Numbered from the stretch's first letter, positions 26,125 to 36,185 are shown. The stretch is DNA of 64,000 bases from Thalassotalea_B piscium_A (GCA_049347715.1 CP186339.1:310001-374000); one strand, 5' to 3'. Translations and numbers: made by a program. Notes: generated from the sequence alone by a model not told the origin.

Positions 26125-26716
26125 ATGTAGAACCTGTAAATTTTGTCATGGTTGCCTCACCCTCAGCACTAATATCGGCTTGAGTAAAAACTTTTTTGAC
26201 GGTTAAAAAAAGAATTTTTATATCTAGCCAAAAGCTCTGATTATTAACATACCATACATCTAGGGTAAATTTTTCCTCCCAACTAATGGCATTTCGACCA
26301 TTTACCTGCGCCCAGCCTGTGATCCCAGGTTTGACATTATGGCGTTTGGCTTGTTCGGGGGAATATAAAGGTAAATATTCAACGAGTAAGGGACGTGGTC
26401 CAACTAAACTCATATTGCCGACGAGAACATTCCATAGACCGGGTAGCTCATCAATGCTTGTTTTTCTGATGAATTTTCCAAAGGATGTCAGTCGTTCACT
26501 ATCAGGTAATAAGTGTCCGTTTGAATCTTTTTCGTCAGTCATGGAACGAAATTTTATCATGTGAAAAATTCGGCCATATTGCCCTGGCCTTGCTTGTGTA
26601 TAAAGTACAGGGCGGCAATCGTAAACAAATAAGATAATCGCAGTTATCATCATTAAAGGGAATAAAATGATGATGAGTGATAATGCACAAGCAATATCGA
26701 AGAGTCGTTTAATCAT
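26117..26716 (-). CDS. Initiating phosphosugar transferase (PglC type)
   Basis: A 199-residue monotopic phosphoglycosyl transferase that moves a phospho-sugar from UDP to undecaprenyl phosphate. One N-terminal re-entrant helix (about 7-32), 'RPGQYGRIFHMIKFRSM', the catalytic Asp-Glu in 'SIDELPGLWNVL' and 'MSLVGPRPLL' / 'PGITGWAQVNGRN' are all present. The small size without extra membrane helices is the PglC rather than the WbaP form. It would start the repeat unit made by this cluster. Overlaps genes on both sides by 8 bp. Confidence 0.9.
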   Translation of the reverse strand: MIKRLFDIACALSLIIILFPLMMITAIILFVYDCRPVLYTQARPGQYGRIFHMIKFRSMTDEKDSNGHLLPDSERLTSFGKFIRKTSIDELPGLWNVLVGNMSLVGPRPLLVEYLPLYSPEQAKRHNVKPGITGWAQVNGRNAISWEEKFTLDVWYVNNQSFWLDIKILFLTVKKVFTQADISAEGEATMTKFTGSTYE

Positions 26717-27869
26717 GTTTGATACCTAACTCATTATCTGTGAGCAGTTTATTATAATAATAATAGACATCTTGAGCATTATTTCGCACATCAAACATTT
26801 CCTGTGCGAGTGCTCTACCTTGTTGAGCAAATAGCGCTCTTTGATCTTCATCTTCGAGTGCCATTATTAATGTTTTTGCTAATTTTTCAGGATTTTTAGC
26901 CGGTGTTAGCCAGCCGGTGACATTGGGTTTAACTAAGTCAGGAAATCCGCCAACGTCACTTGAAATAGTAGGGCATTGGCAAAATAAAGATTCAACTGCG
27001 CCACCGACATTTTCAGAGTGTGAAGGGTGAACAGCAAGTGTGAAATCACCATAAAGGTGTTGAATATCTCTTCGTAATCCTAAAAAGTAATAGCGACCGT
27101 AAGGTTTGTTGTTAGCATATTGGATCACTTCATCCATATATTGTTGGCATCCAGCCCAAGGACCGCCAACAAAAACGCCAACAACATCTTTATGGGTTTT
27201 TGATACTATATCGATGGCATCAATTAAATCTTCATGACCTTTTAGACCACGCTTTTGACCTAAATGTTTTTTAGGTGCGTAAAAGTATGCAACATTACCT
27301 ATTATTTTTGTTTCAGATGCAAGATTAAGCTCGTGATGTAAGTTGGCACTGAGGCCTGTTTCGAACTCGTTAATATCTACACCATAATAGACTAAGCCAA
27401 TTCTTTTTTTGTTGATACCAAAACGCTGATAAGCCTCTGCTGTCCAGACACAAGAGGCTAACCAGAAATCGGCACTCCCAGCTGTAAGTAACTCAACATT
27501 CCTAAACAATTTGTGCTCTAAATGCAGAGGTCCTGGTACATGAAAGATACGCTTAATTGGATGGTTTTTACCTAATGCTAAGCGCATAGTGAGGGTGGTT
27601 GCTACAAAATGACTATGAATAATATCAGGCTGGATGTCGTTAATAAGCTGACGGAATTCTCTAAACAACCCGATATTTTTCCAAGGCTTTTTGACATGAA
27701 TAGCGGTTTGTAATAGATGAGTGTGAACACCAACGTCTTGGTAAGCGTCAATTAATGGGCCATCAGGCAAAGCAACATGGACTTCTACACCTAATTTAAC
27801 CAATTCTCGTAATTGTCTTAACGCCCAAGTTGCCCCTGTGGATGTTTTGAGTAAATGTAATACTTTCAT
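26709..27869 (-). CDS. Glycosyltransferase family 4
   Basis: A 386-residue GT-B fold transferase. N-terminal half begins 'MKVLHLLKTSTGATWALRQL' and the C-terminal half has 'IGNVAYFYAPKK', 'GVFVGGPW', 'FTLAVHPSHSENVGGAVESL' and 'SDVGGFPDLV', including the E-x7-E type donor site (ENVGGAVE). No membrane segment; it would act on the cytoplasmic face on a lipid-linked acceptor. Overlaps the neighbouring genes by 4 and 8 bp. Donor sugar cannot be told. Confidence 0.85.
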   Translation of the reverse strand: MKVLHLLKTSTGATWALRQLRELVKLGVEVHVALPDGPLIDAYQDVGVHTHLLQTAIHVKKPWKNIGLFREFRQLINDIQPDIIHSHFVATTLTMRLALGKNHPIKRIFHVPGPLHLEHKLFRNVELLTAGSADFWLASCVWTAEAYQRFGINKKRIGLVYYGVDINEFETGLSANLHHELNLASETKIIGNVAYFYAPKKHLGQKRGLKGHEDLIDAIDIVSKTHKDVVGVFVGGPWAGCQQYMDEVIQYANNKPYGRYYFLGLRRDIQHLYGDFTLAVHPSHSENVGGAVESLFCQCPTISSDVGGFPDLVKPNVTGWLTPAKNPEKLAKTLIMALEDEDQRALFAQQGRALAQEMFDVRNNAQDVYYYYNKLLTDNELGIKHD

Positions 27870-29029
27870 GAATTAAGTTCTTTTAATGTTAAATAAAAGT
27901 CAGTTCTTCTTTTGGTTAACACATTTTCTTGGTAATCATATGAAGCCGCGAGGTTTATTTTCGATTGTTGTGACAATAATATTGTGTCGTTACATAATGT
28001 TTTTAGTGCGTTATAGAATGCATCAATATCGTTAATAGGTACACAAAAGTTTGGTGCTAATAGTTCGGGTATACCACCGGCATTGCTACCTATACAGGGA
28101 AGAGCTTGTGCCATTGCTTCTATCATCGCGCGAGGTAAACCTTCAGTACGAGAAGGTAGTACAAAGAGTTCTGCAGCCTGTAAATGTTTAAGTACCTGTT
28201 CATGATTAATTTCTCCAGTGAAACTAATATTGGCTGTTACGTTTAATTCTTCGGCAAGCTGTTCAAGCATGTTTTGATGAATACCTGTGCCTATAATCGT
28301 CAGTTGAAAGTTTGAGTCTTCAGCAACTAATTGGGCAAAGGCTTTCAGTAATATATCGGGTGCTTTATAAAGTTGGTTAAGAGAACCAATAAAAACTAAG
28401 CGTCGTGCCGGCGTGTTATATATGCGTGGCGTTGCACTAAAATATTTTTCATTTAACTGTAATGATGAATAATAGCTGGTGACTGCTTTGCTATTACTCG
28501 GATACTTTGTTTGTAAATAGTTTTTAGTCACATAGCTAACTCCGGCAGCATTATGGCACTGCTTTCGTAATGCACGAGTACTTAAAAATTGTAAAATTGG
28601 CGCAAGTAGTTTTCCCCCAACACCGGAAGCAAAAACATCCTCTGGATCGCCAACCACCTCTAGAGCATATTTTCGATTGCGGGGTAACAAACTCGTAAGA
28701 ATATTGGCTGATTGAGAGGGCACTCTGAATAAAAACAAACCATCAAGTTTAGTGGCTGAATATAAGCGAGATATGAGTTTAGGAAGTGTTTTGACTAAGC
28801 CAAACAATCCTTGGTACTCAGGTAAATTAAAAAAGGAAACAGACTGACCACTTGATTTTGTCCACTCTGGTTGCGCCGCCAGCACATTTTGAACGCGAGC
28901 TATCACAATAACATTCTCAAAGCAGTTTAAATAACGCTGCCAAAAATCATAACTAAATGATGATGTCGTCCAAACTTGATTATCAGGTGTTTGGTAAAAA
29001 TGAAATTCACAGCAAACGAGTATATTCAT
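27866..29029 (-). CDS. Glycosyltransferase family 4
   Basis: A 387-residue GT-B fold transferase. The C-terminal domain is clear: 'RLVFIGSLNQLYKAPDILL', 'LTIIGTGIH', 'ISFTGEINHEQVL' and 'LFVLPSRTEGLPRAMIEAM' with the E-x7-E site, then 'CIGSNAGGIPELL'. The N-terminal acceptor half is less conserved, as usual. Part of the tightly packed minus-strand cluster, 5 bp after the polymerase-like gene and overlapping the next transferase by 4 bp. Confidence 0.87.
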   Translation of the reverse strand: MNILVCCEFHFYQTPDNQVWTTSSFSYDFWQRYLNCFENVIVIARVQNVLAAQPEWTKSSGQSVSFFNLPEYQGLFGLVKTLPKLISRLYSATKLDGLFLFRVPSQSANILTSLLPRNRKYALEVVGDPEDVFASGVGGKLLAPILQFLSTRALRKQCHNAAGVSYVTKNYLQTKYPSNSKAVTSYYSSLQLNEKYFSATPRIYNTPARRLVFIGSLNQLYKAPDILLKAFAQLVAEDSNFQLTIIGTGIHQNMLEQLAEELNVTANISFTGEINHEQVLKHLQAAELFVLPSRTEGLPRAMIEAMAQALPCIGSNAGGIPELLAPNFCVPINDIDAFYNALKTLCNDTILLSQQSKINLAASYDYQENVLTKRRTDFYLTLKELNS

Positions 29030-29034
29030 AATGA

Positions 29035-30387
29035 TTAAGATTCCATTTTAACTTTAGCGAGCTGTAAAATAATAAACGCAACGACTAACCCTATAACTAT
29101 TTGTACAGGAATAAATGCAAAACTATTCCTGATCATGACAAACAAGGGGATGATAGCAACGCCAATAAAAATATCGGTACGAAGTGTTGAGGCAATTCGA
29201 TCTAATTTAGCAAATAAACTCCCTAGAATAAGGGCAATGAGAATAACGCCTTTTTCACCAAAGTTGGCATATGCTTCGGCAACCGGTGAGAAACCTATAG
29301 GGCCTGCCTTTTCCATCACTACTACGTTTAGTAGTCGTTTATCTTGAAGTGAGGGGAGTCTTTCAATAGGTAAAAATAGTGCAAGTTGCCGCTCTATGGG
29401 GGCCCAATAGCTTTCACCATTTAATAATTCAAAGCCGGTATTTCGCCAAGTTATGACTTCTTCTATTGCTCGTAGACTACTGCCCATTTCTGCGATGGCG
29501 TTGAGTGGGTTGATATTGTCTACTGAAGAATAATCACCTGAAATTCTAGCATTTTTTACTATGATGGTTGCAAATAGCATGACAGTAACGGCAATAAATA
29601 GTTTATGGGTTTTCAATGGTATTTGTCTTCGGCCTAAGATGGCGGCGGTTACTGCGGTAGGAAACATAACTTCCCCACGTAATCCTACTTTAAATGCAAT
29701 AATTCCCCAAATAGCAAAAACAATAAAGTAGGTATAACCAAAGCCTTCACGATAAGACGCAGCAACAAAGACGATGGCCATACCGATAAAGAGATAAATA
29801 TAGACAAATAACAGGGTAATTAAGGGCGACTTTTTAACAATTTCCAAATAAGCCCCATATGAACTTAAGGCTCCCGTTGCTAAACCTATCGCGAAAAAAA
29901 CTAACACCATAAAAATTAACATTAAACCACCAATATGGTGTAGTCGTTTGATTAATTTAATATGTATGGATTCTTTAGAGGGTAAAGGTGCCTTAGACAT
30001 GACAATCACTGTGATGGCATAAAGCACCATAGTGTAATTAAATAGATAGATAGCTAAGTTTGTTTCTTGTAAGTAATACCAATGTCGTATCGCGTGTAAA
30101 ATAGCTTGATCTGTGATCATTCCTAGCGCGGAAATGAATATTAAGCCGCCATGAAAGATACTAAAAGTGAAAAAGAAAAAGAAACTAATCGACCAAATTC
30201 CTTTAGGTATTGAATAGACTAAAATAGCGCTTATAGTCAGCCAATTAAACAAGGTGATGAGTTCTAACGTATCTCTGGTAACTTGTACAAGATTAAAGTG
30301 AATAGGAATTAAGATAAAGCCAATGACGGCTAATACAATAACGTATAAAAGTTTATAAAATGGGTTGATATTATTGATATAGCGCAT
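29035..30387 (-). CDS. Wzy-like polysaccharide polymerase
   Basis: A 450-residue polytopic membrane protein with about 10-12 hydrophobic segments and a larger polar loop around residues 300-360. I start at ATG 30387; a GTG at 30402 is also in frame. Wzy proteins share topology rather than sequence, and this one has the hydrophobicity pattern, the loop near the C-terminal third, and the context (flippase, transferases). It overlaps the upstream transferase gene by 17 bp. The polymerase role is inferred from topology and neighbourhood; no diagnostic motif. Confidence 0.7.
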   Translation of the reverse strand: MRYINNINPFYKLLYVIVLAVIGFILIPIHFNLVQVTRDTLELITLFNWLTISAILVYSIPKGIWSISFFFFFTFSIFHGGLIFISALGMITDQAILHAIRHWYYLQETNLAIYLFNYTMVLYAITVIVMSKAPLPSKESIHIKLIKRLHHIGGLMLIFMVLVFFAIGLATGALSSYGAYLEIVKKSPLITLLFVYIYLFIGMAIVFVAASYREGFGYTYFIVFAIWGIIAFKVGLRGEVMFPTAVTAAILGRRQIPLKTHKLFIAVTVMLFATIIVKNARISGDYSSVDNINPLNAIAEMGSSLRAIEEVITWRNTGFELLNGESYWAPIERQLALFLPIERLPSLQDKRLLNVVVMEKAGPIGFSPVAEAYANFGEKGVILIALILGSLFAKLDRIASTLRTDIFIGVAIIPLFVMIRNSFAFIPVQIVIGLVVAFIILQLAKVKMES

Positions 30388-31468
30388 ATAAAGCTTCAAC
30401 ACACAGGTCTAGATTAAATGGGCTTTGGCTGAAAGCAACTTGAGCTAACTTTTTGTCTTCAGGGCTTTGTTTAAACGCCTCAGTTAATGCGTCACCCCAT
30501 TGACTTACTGGTGCTTGCAATGAAAGTTGTTTAATACTCGGGAGATATTCTGCAATTTCTGATACTCCAGGTAATGCACTTGAAATAACAGGTAAACCAA
30601 GGGATGAGGCTTCAATAACAGCACCAGGTAACCCTTCCCAAAGTGAAGGAAAAAGCATAGCATCGGCATTTTGGATAAATGGATAAACGTCGGCTTGTTC
30701 ACCGGCAAAGTAAACGTATTGCGTTAATTGAGCATCTGTAAGGTAATTAAGTAATTTCTCTTTAACGAGAGGGCTTTCTTTACCTATCAACACTAAATAA
30801 CAAGGCTGTTTTTTAAAGGCATCAATAAAGACTTTAAGCATAAATGAATGGTTTTTAGGTGGATCCATTCGTGCAATATTGATGATAACGGGAATGTGTT
30901 CGTTTAACTGAAATTGATGCCAAAAGTCTGGGATTTTAGGTAATGCTTGATGGCGTTTTAAGCCGTTATAAATTACACGGCATCTTTTATCTTGTTCCCA
31001 ATACTTAAACCAGAAAGCATTTAATGCTGCTTTACATACGCCAATGATATCCGTGGCGAACCAATCAATAAGTTTTTTAAAAAAGGAATTTCTGATCTTT
31101 TTAATTAATGGTGTTTGAGCGGCAACTTGAGTGCTTCGATAATGAGCAATCCGTTGTTTAACACCAGCGAGCCAAGCAATAAATAAAATAACGCCAGAAA
31201 CATCTGCCACATGGCTGTGAACAGCATCGAAGTTATTTCTCTTTAATAATAAGTAAAAACGTATTGGAAAAAATAATCCTAAGCGGCAGTAATGAACCTT
31301 ACTCTTTTGAGCAACTATCATTTCATCTAGTACGCCTGCTTGACCCGTTAAGGCACAAAATTCAAGCGCTATATTTTTATTGGAGAGTGGGACTAGAGTG
31401 TCAAGGGTTCTTAACTCAGCACCACCTCGATTCATAATACCGAAAATATGAAGAATTTTTTTTGTCAT
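30371..31468 (-). CDS. Glycosyltransferase family 4
   Basis: A 365-residue GT-B transferase. It opens with 'ILHIFGIMNRGGAELRTLD' (the family 'GGAE' acceptor loop) and has 'IINIARMDPPKNHSFML', 'LVLIGKESPLV', 'ADAMLFPSLWEGLPGAVIEA' with the E-x7-E site and 'LPVISSALPGVSEI'. Third transferase of the cluster, first one after the flippase and overlapping its stop by 4 bp. Substrate unknown. Confidence 0.87.
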   Translation of the reverse strand: MTKKILHIFGIMNRGGAELRTLDTLVPLSNKNIALEFCALTGQAGVLDEMIVAQKSKVHYCRLGLFFPIRFYLLLKRNNFDAVHSHVADVSGVILFIAWLAGVKQRIAHYRSTQVAAQTPLIKKIRNSFFKKLIDWFATDIIGVCKAALNAFWFKYWEQDKRCRVIYNGLKRHQALPKIPDFWHQFQLNEHIPVIINIARMDPPKNHSFMLKVFIDAFKKQPCYLVLIGKESPLVKEKLLNYLTDAQLTQYVYFAGEQADVYPFIQNADAMLFPSLWEGLPGAVIEASSLGLPVISSALPGVSEIAEYLPSIKQLSLQAPVSQWGDALTEAFKQSPEDKKLAQVAFSQSPFNLDLCVEALYALYQ

Positions 31469-32754
31469 AGGGCAGTACTCTCAGTCGTATTATGTTGTTG
31501 AGTAATACGTTGCCAATTTTTGATAAAAATAACACTCATGACTAACAGCTCTAACGTACAGGCGATAACCATAGCAATACTTGCACCTAAAGTGCCGTAA
31601 GTGGGTACTAAGAGTAAACATGCACAGGTTAATCCTGCTGTTCCTATGCCATAGACGATAGTTTGCTGATTAAAACAGTGAAGTACATTCAATCCCGCAC
31701 CTAAAAAGATATAACTATAACGAATTAAACTAGCGAAAATGATTAACTGAAGTTCAGTTGTTAATTGAGCTATAGAATCGTTATAAATAAGTGAGAGTAA
31801 CCAAGTGCCCATCGTTGACGCGATAATAAGACCAATAACGCCAATTAATATACCGAATAGCATTAGCTTCAGTAAGCCTCGAATAAACACTTGATGCTGA
31901 CCTAAATTAAACGCAGTAGAAAGTTTGGGTGTTGCCGCTTGCGATAAACTATTAATTAAAATACCACCGGCGACAAGAAAATAGCTAATGGCAGCAAATT
32001 GACCCACGGCTTTTGTGCCGTGATAACTCTCTAAAATATAATTGGGAATATAAACAAACATAGCGCCAAAAGCGATGGATATGCCAATAGGCCAATATTT
32101 TTTATAAAGGCTTAATGATATTTGAATAGTTTGTAAGGAGAAAAAGATCCGTTGCAAAGCAAACCGGCGTTGTTCTGAATTTTTAATAACACCGGCAACT
32201 ATAGCCAAATCAATTAAGGCGAACAAACATGTAACGGCTGACCATACTGAGAAGGTGAAGCTAATGTCTTGCGATAAGCTTGTAGAGACAATTAATGCTA
32301 AAATGGTGCATGCAGAACGTAATGTTTGTGATAATGCTGCTCGGCTAAACTCTTGTTTCTTATGTAAATAGCTATAGCACAATTCTGAAATACCATCGAA
32401 AACTTTAAAAGTAATTACACTGATAATTATAACTAAAGGTACATTGGGTAGTAGGCTTGGCGCGATAACGCAGAGTAAAAGCACAATAAATAACTGTGCG
32501 AAGATGCGTGCATTCACGTATTGTTCAAAGGTATGCTTATTATGAAAATCAGTGACAATTAATGAGCGTAATTTAAAGCTAAATAATAAAAAAATTGGCG
32601 AGACAACTGACAAAGTTAACACCAGTGATCCTAAAATTAACTCGTCAAATTGCTTAACAATAATTACTAATAACAGCCATTGGCTTGCAGCATGAGCCAA
32701 ATTAGCTATGGTAGTTAAACTTGTATGGCGTATTACTTTTGAACGATTACCCAT
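31465..32754 (-). CDS. Wzx-like oligosaccharide flippase
   Basis: A 429-residue protein with roughly 12 membrane helices and very few long polar loops, the pattern of the MATE/MVF-type polysaccharide exporter superfamily. The N-terminal 'HTSLTTIANLAHAASQWLLL' region and central 'AFGAMFVYIPNYILE' are consistent with Wzx. It would move the undecaprenyl-linked repeat unit to the periplasm for the Wzy-like protein. First gene of the cluster; 103 bp divergent spacer to the GH20 gene. Confidence 0.82.
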   Translation of the reverse strand: MGNRSKVIRHTSLTTIANLAHAASQWLLLVIIVKQFDELILGSLVLTLSVVSPIFLLFSFKLRSLIVTDFHNKHTFEQYVNARIFAQLFIVLLLCVIAPSLLPNVPLVIIISVITFKVFDGISELCYSYLHKKQEFSRAALSQTLRSACTILALIVSTSLSQDISFTFSVWSAVTCLFALIDLAIVAGVIKNSEQRRFALQRIFFSLQTIQISLSLYKKYWPIGISIAFGAMFVYIPNYILESYHGTKAVGQFAAISYFLVAGGILINSLSQAATPKLSTAFNLGQHQVFIRGLLKLMLFGILIGVIGLIIASTMGTWLLSLIYNDSIAQLTTELQLIIFASLIRYSYIFLGAGLNVLHCFNQQTIVYGIGTAGLTCACLLLVPTYGTLGASIAMVIACTLELLVMSVIFIKNWQRITQQHNTTESTAL

Positions 32755-32857
32755 AACGCCTTTTATTATTATTTTTAGTTTTTTTATTATTAGGGGACTA
32801 GTTTTATCACATATAACAGTGATATTACATAAATAAGCGCGTTATTTAAGGAAGTTT

Positions 32858-35512
32858 GTGTATAAATTAAATTTTTTAATACTGACCTTAGTTGTTAGTG
32901 TTTTAGCGGCATGTTCGCCAATAAGAGAAATGAATCAAGAGGGGCTTGTGGCGCCTCTGGCAACGGTTAACCAAACGCAACTTAATTATTTAGCTGACAA
33001 TTTACTTATTCAATACCAAGCGATAAGTAATATTGAGACAGACTGTCCTGACAAAGCAGGGAAAAAGGTTGCACATTGTTTTAGCGCCGTGATTAAAATG
33101 ATTGCACCGATTGATGTTCTTGTTTCTCAGTGGCAAATTAATTACTCACAGGTTTATCCTGTGTATGCGGCTAAATCTGAACAATTATCGTTAAAGCATA
33201 TCAATGGAGATATACATCAAATTTCACCTACAGCTCAATTTAATGGTTTTAAAGCGGATCAAGAGGTAACGATTAAATTGTGGGTGGTTAATTCTGCGGT
33301 TAATAATAGTGAATTAATGCCCAATTATTGGATTAGTGCTAATAATCTCACGCCAGCGGTGATTAAAAGCACTAAAACGACGATAGACCCTGAAACACAT
33401 TTGGAACAACAACCTTATGTACAATGGCTAACGCCGATCGCACAGCAAATTAAATCGACCCCTGATGACAATAACGAGTATGCCTCTGCTAACTGGCTTT
33501 ATGAGCATAATGCTGATGTAAATCTAACCTCTGAACATTTACCCTTTGCGTTAATTCCAACGCCTAAATCAATAAAAATTATCGATAAAAATAAGCGTTT
33601 ATCTTTAGCGGAAGGGATTAATATCTCTTTAAAAAATATTAAACTTACAGAAGTAGATGCTGCTTTAATGCGGTTAGCTAAATTAGGGGTTAGCCAACAA
33701 ACTCATGGAATAAGGTTTACGGTAACGTTAGACAAAACCTTATCTATGCCAGCTGAAAGTTATCAACTGACGATCAATGATCAGGGTATTACTATTCTCG
33801 CATCCGATACCGTGGGAGCTTTTTATGGTGTGGAAAGTGTTGCGGGTTTATTAACCTTATCTTCTTTGTCTGTGCCTTATGTCGAGATTAATGATCAACC
33901 ACACTACCAATATCGAGGGCAACATCTAGATGTGGGTCGAAATTTTCATGATAAAACACTCGTATTACGCATAATTGAGCAAATGGCTGCTTATAAATTA
34001 AATAAACTACATTTACATTTAGCTGATGATGAAGGCTGGCGTATTGCTATACCAAGCTTTCCTGAGTTAACTGACATTAGTGCTAAGCGTTGTATGTCGT
34101 TAACGGATGAAGCATGTTTACAGCCGCAACTAGGTGCGGCTGGGGCAAGTGATCGAGATGGTTATTTTAGCGCGGAAGATTATATTGAAATTCTACAATA
34201 CGCTAAGCGACATCACATTCAGGTGATTCCATCGTTAGACATGCCAGGACATTCCCGTGCCGCAGTGAAAGCTATGGAAAAAAGGTATAAAGATTATATC
34301 GAACAAGGAAATGAAACTGAGGCAAAGCGCTATTTATTGTCCGATTTTGCAGATACTACCGAATATCATTCTATTCAAAATTACCAAGATAACACTATTA
34401 ATGTGTGCATGGAGTCGTCTTACCGTTTTATTAATCAGGTCTTAGATGATTTGATTAATTTACATAAACAGGCGGATCATCCCTTACAACTTTACCATAT
34501 TGGCGCGGATGAAACGGCGGGTGCTTGGGTTGACTCACCACAGTGCCAAGCGCTAATCAATGATAAAACCAATGCTGTTAATGATGCGAAGCATTTAGGT
34601 GCTCATTTCATTGAGCGAGTATCCAATATGATTGCTGCAAAAGGGATTGTAGTAGGTGGTTGGAATGATGGCCTCAGTGAAACCAATGTACAAAACATGC
34701 CGAAAGACATTTATTCCTATATTTGGGGAACCTTGCCTTGGGGCGCTCATCAACAAGTGAGTGAACAAGCCCGTCGTGGATGGCAAGTGGTATTATCCCT
34801 TCCGGATGTATTTTATTTTGATTTTTCTTACGAAGTTGACCCTAAAGAGCGAGGATATCATTGGGGGGCTAGACGTGTAGATTCGCGAAATATTTTTAAT
34901 TTTATGCCTGACAACTTACCCATTAATGCTGAGTTTCGTGTAAATACATTGGCACAGCCTTTTGAAATTGATGACAGAGTGAAGAAAAACTCAGCAGGAG
35001 AGACTACGCATCTGCCATTACCGACTAATTATCAAATAGCAGGCATTCAAGGTCAGTTGTGGAGTGAAACAGTACGCAGTGAGCGGCAAGCACAATATAT
35101 GATATTTCCTCGACTGTTAGCTTTTGCCGAAAAAGCATGGTCATCGCCTAGTTGGTATGTGCCCTATAATTACCAAGGTGCACGTTATGATCAAAATACT
35201 CATATTTTTACAGCTAAGTTAAAAAAAATGCGGGATCAGCAATGGCAATTTTTTAGTAATACTATGGCACAAAAAGAATTAATTAAACTCGACCTATTCA
35301 ATGTGTTTTATCGAGTGCCTACTGTGGGGGCAAAAATTATTGATGGTCAGTTGCACCTTAACAGCTCATTACTTGGTTTACCGTTAGAATATCAAACCAG
35401 CACTGATAAATGGCAAGTTTACTCACAACCTATAATAGTAACGTTGCCAGTAAAAGTGCGAGCAAGGAGTGCCGATGGTAAACGTGCGGGTCGTAGCTTA
35501 GTGGTAAACTAA
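32858..35512 (+). CDS. GH20 beta-N-acetylhexosaminidase lipoprotein
   Basis: An 884-residue outer-membrane-type lipoprotein (lipobox 'VLAAC', Cys19) with GTG start and AAGGAAG ribosome-binding site. Domains in order: CHB-HEX-type N-terminal domain (about 30-190), GH20b domain ('IPTPKSIKI', about 230-340), and the GH20 TIM barrel (about 350-740) with 'LHLHLADDEGWRI', 'PSLDMPGHSRAA' and the catalytic Asp551-Glu552 in 'HIGADETAGAWVDSP'; a small C-terminal domain follows. It removes terminal GlcNAc or GalNAc from chito-oligomers or glycans outside the inner membrane. Divergent from the glycan cluster. Confidence 0.93.
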   Translation: MYKLNFLILTLVVSVLAACSPIREMNQEGLVAPLATVNQTQLNYLADNLLIQYQAISNIETDCPDKAGKKVAHCFSAVIKMIAPIDVLVSQWQINYSQVYPVYAAKSEQLSLKHINGDIHQISPTAQFNGFKADQEVTIKLWVVNSAVNNSELMPNYWISANNLTPAVIKSTKTTIDPETHLEQQPYVQWLTPIAQQIKSTPDDNNEYASANWLYEHNADVNLTSEHLPFALIPTPKSIKIIDKNKRLSLAEGINISLKNIKLTEVDAALMRLAKLGVSQQTHGIRFTVTLDKTLSMPAESYQLTINDQGITILASDTVGAFYGVESVAGLLTLSSLSVPYVEINDQPHYQYRGQHLDVGRNFHDKTLVLRIIEQMAAYKLNKLHLHLADDEGWRIAIPSFPELTDISAKRCMSLTDEACLQPQLGAAGASDRDGYFSAEDYIEILQYAKRHHIQVIPSLDMPGHSRAAVKAMEKRYKDYIEQGNETEAKRYLLSDFADTTEYHSIQNYQDNTINVCMESSYRFINQVLDDLINLHKQADHPLQLYHIGADETAGAWVDSPQCQALINDKTNAVNDAKHLGAHFIERVSNMIAAKGIVVGGWNDGLSETNVQNMPKDIYSYIWGTLPWGAHQQVSEQARRGWQVVLSLPDVFYFDFSYEVDPKERGYHWGARRVDSRNIFNFMPDNLPINAEFRVNTLAQPFEIDDRVKKNSAGETTHLPLPTNYQIAGIQGQLWSETVRSERQAQYMIFPRLLAFAEKAWSSPSWYVPYNYQGARYDQNTHIFTAKLKKMRDQQWQFFSNTMAQKELIKLDLFNVFYRVPTVGAKIIDGQLHLNSSLLGLPLEYQTSTDKWQVYSQPIIVTLPVKVRARSADGKRAGRSLVVN

Positions 35513-35591
35513 CCTAAGGGTTTTATTCATTTGGCATTGCCGTAATTTTTAAGTAGGCTACACATACTTTAGCTTACTTAATTGATTTCTC

Positions 35592-36185
35592 ATGTTAAAT
35601 TTTTCAGACGCTTGTGAACGTAATAAACGCCCAATATTGGAGGCGTTATCACCACTTTTTACAGATTGCCATTCAGTTTTAGAACTAGGGAGTCATTCAG
35701 GACAACACGCATTTTATTTTGCTCAACAACTGCCTCATTTAAGCTGGCAACTGTCAGATCGCCCCGTCACACTTGAAGCCTTAACGCATAATCATGCACA
35801 AGCTAAACTTGCTAATGTATTCGCGCCAATCGCACTTGATGTTGCGAATGAGGAACATTGGCCCACGAAAACATTCAATGCCGTATATTCAGCTAATACG
35901 TTGCACATCATGTCAGCCGAACATGTACAAAGCTTATTTCAACACTTACCGAAAGTTTGTGATTCAAATACCTTGTTAGTGATATATGGACCTTTTAACT
36001 ATCAAGGGCAGTATACCAGCGAGAGTAATGAAAAATTTCAGCAATGGTTACAAGACAGAGATCCATTAAGTGGTATTCGTGATTTTGAATGGGTAAACGA
36101 GTTAGCTAAAGCTGCTGGATTTGTATTTGAGGCTGATATTAAAATGCCTGCAAATAATCAGCTATTAGTTTGGCGCATGCAATAA
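35592..36185 (+). CDS. DUF938 family putative SAM-dependent methyltransferase
   Basis: A 197-residue cytosolic protein. The N-terminus 'DACERNKRPILEALSPLF' and motif I 'VLELGSHSGQHAFYFA' are the recognised DUF938 features; 'FNAVYSANTLHIMS' corresponds to motif IV of class I methyltransferases, and 'LLVIYGPFNYQGQYTSESN' is also family-specific. The substrate of this family is not known. Stands 79 bp after the GH20 gene; functional link unclear. Confidence 0.85.
   Translation: MLNFSDACERNKRPILEALSPLFTDCHSVLELGSHSGQHAFYFAQQLPHLSWQLSDRPVTLEALTHNHAQAKLANVFAPIALDVANEEHWPTKTFNAVYSANTLHIMSAEHVQSLFQHLPKVCDSNTLLVIYGPFNYQGQYTSESNEKFQQWLQDRDPLSGIRDFEWVNELAKAAGFVFEADIKMPANNQLLVWRMQ

Noticed and set aside
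22292..32754. Recently acquired genomic island with mobility genes
   Set aside because: The cluster is probably variable between strains, but no integrase, transposase, tRNA junction or flanking repeat is visible.
32755..32857. JUMPstart/ops element ahead of the glycan cluster
   Set aside because: No GGCGGTAG sequence on either strand of the spacer.
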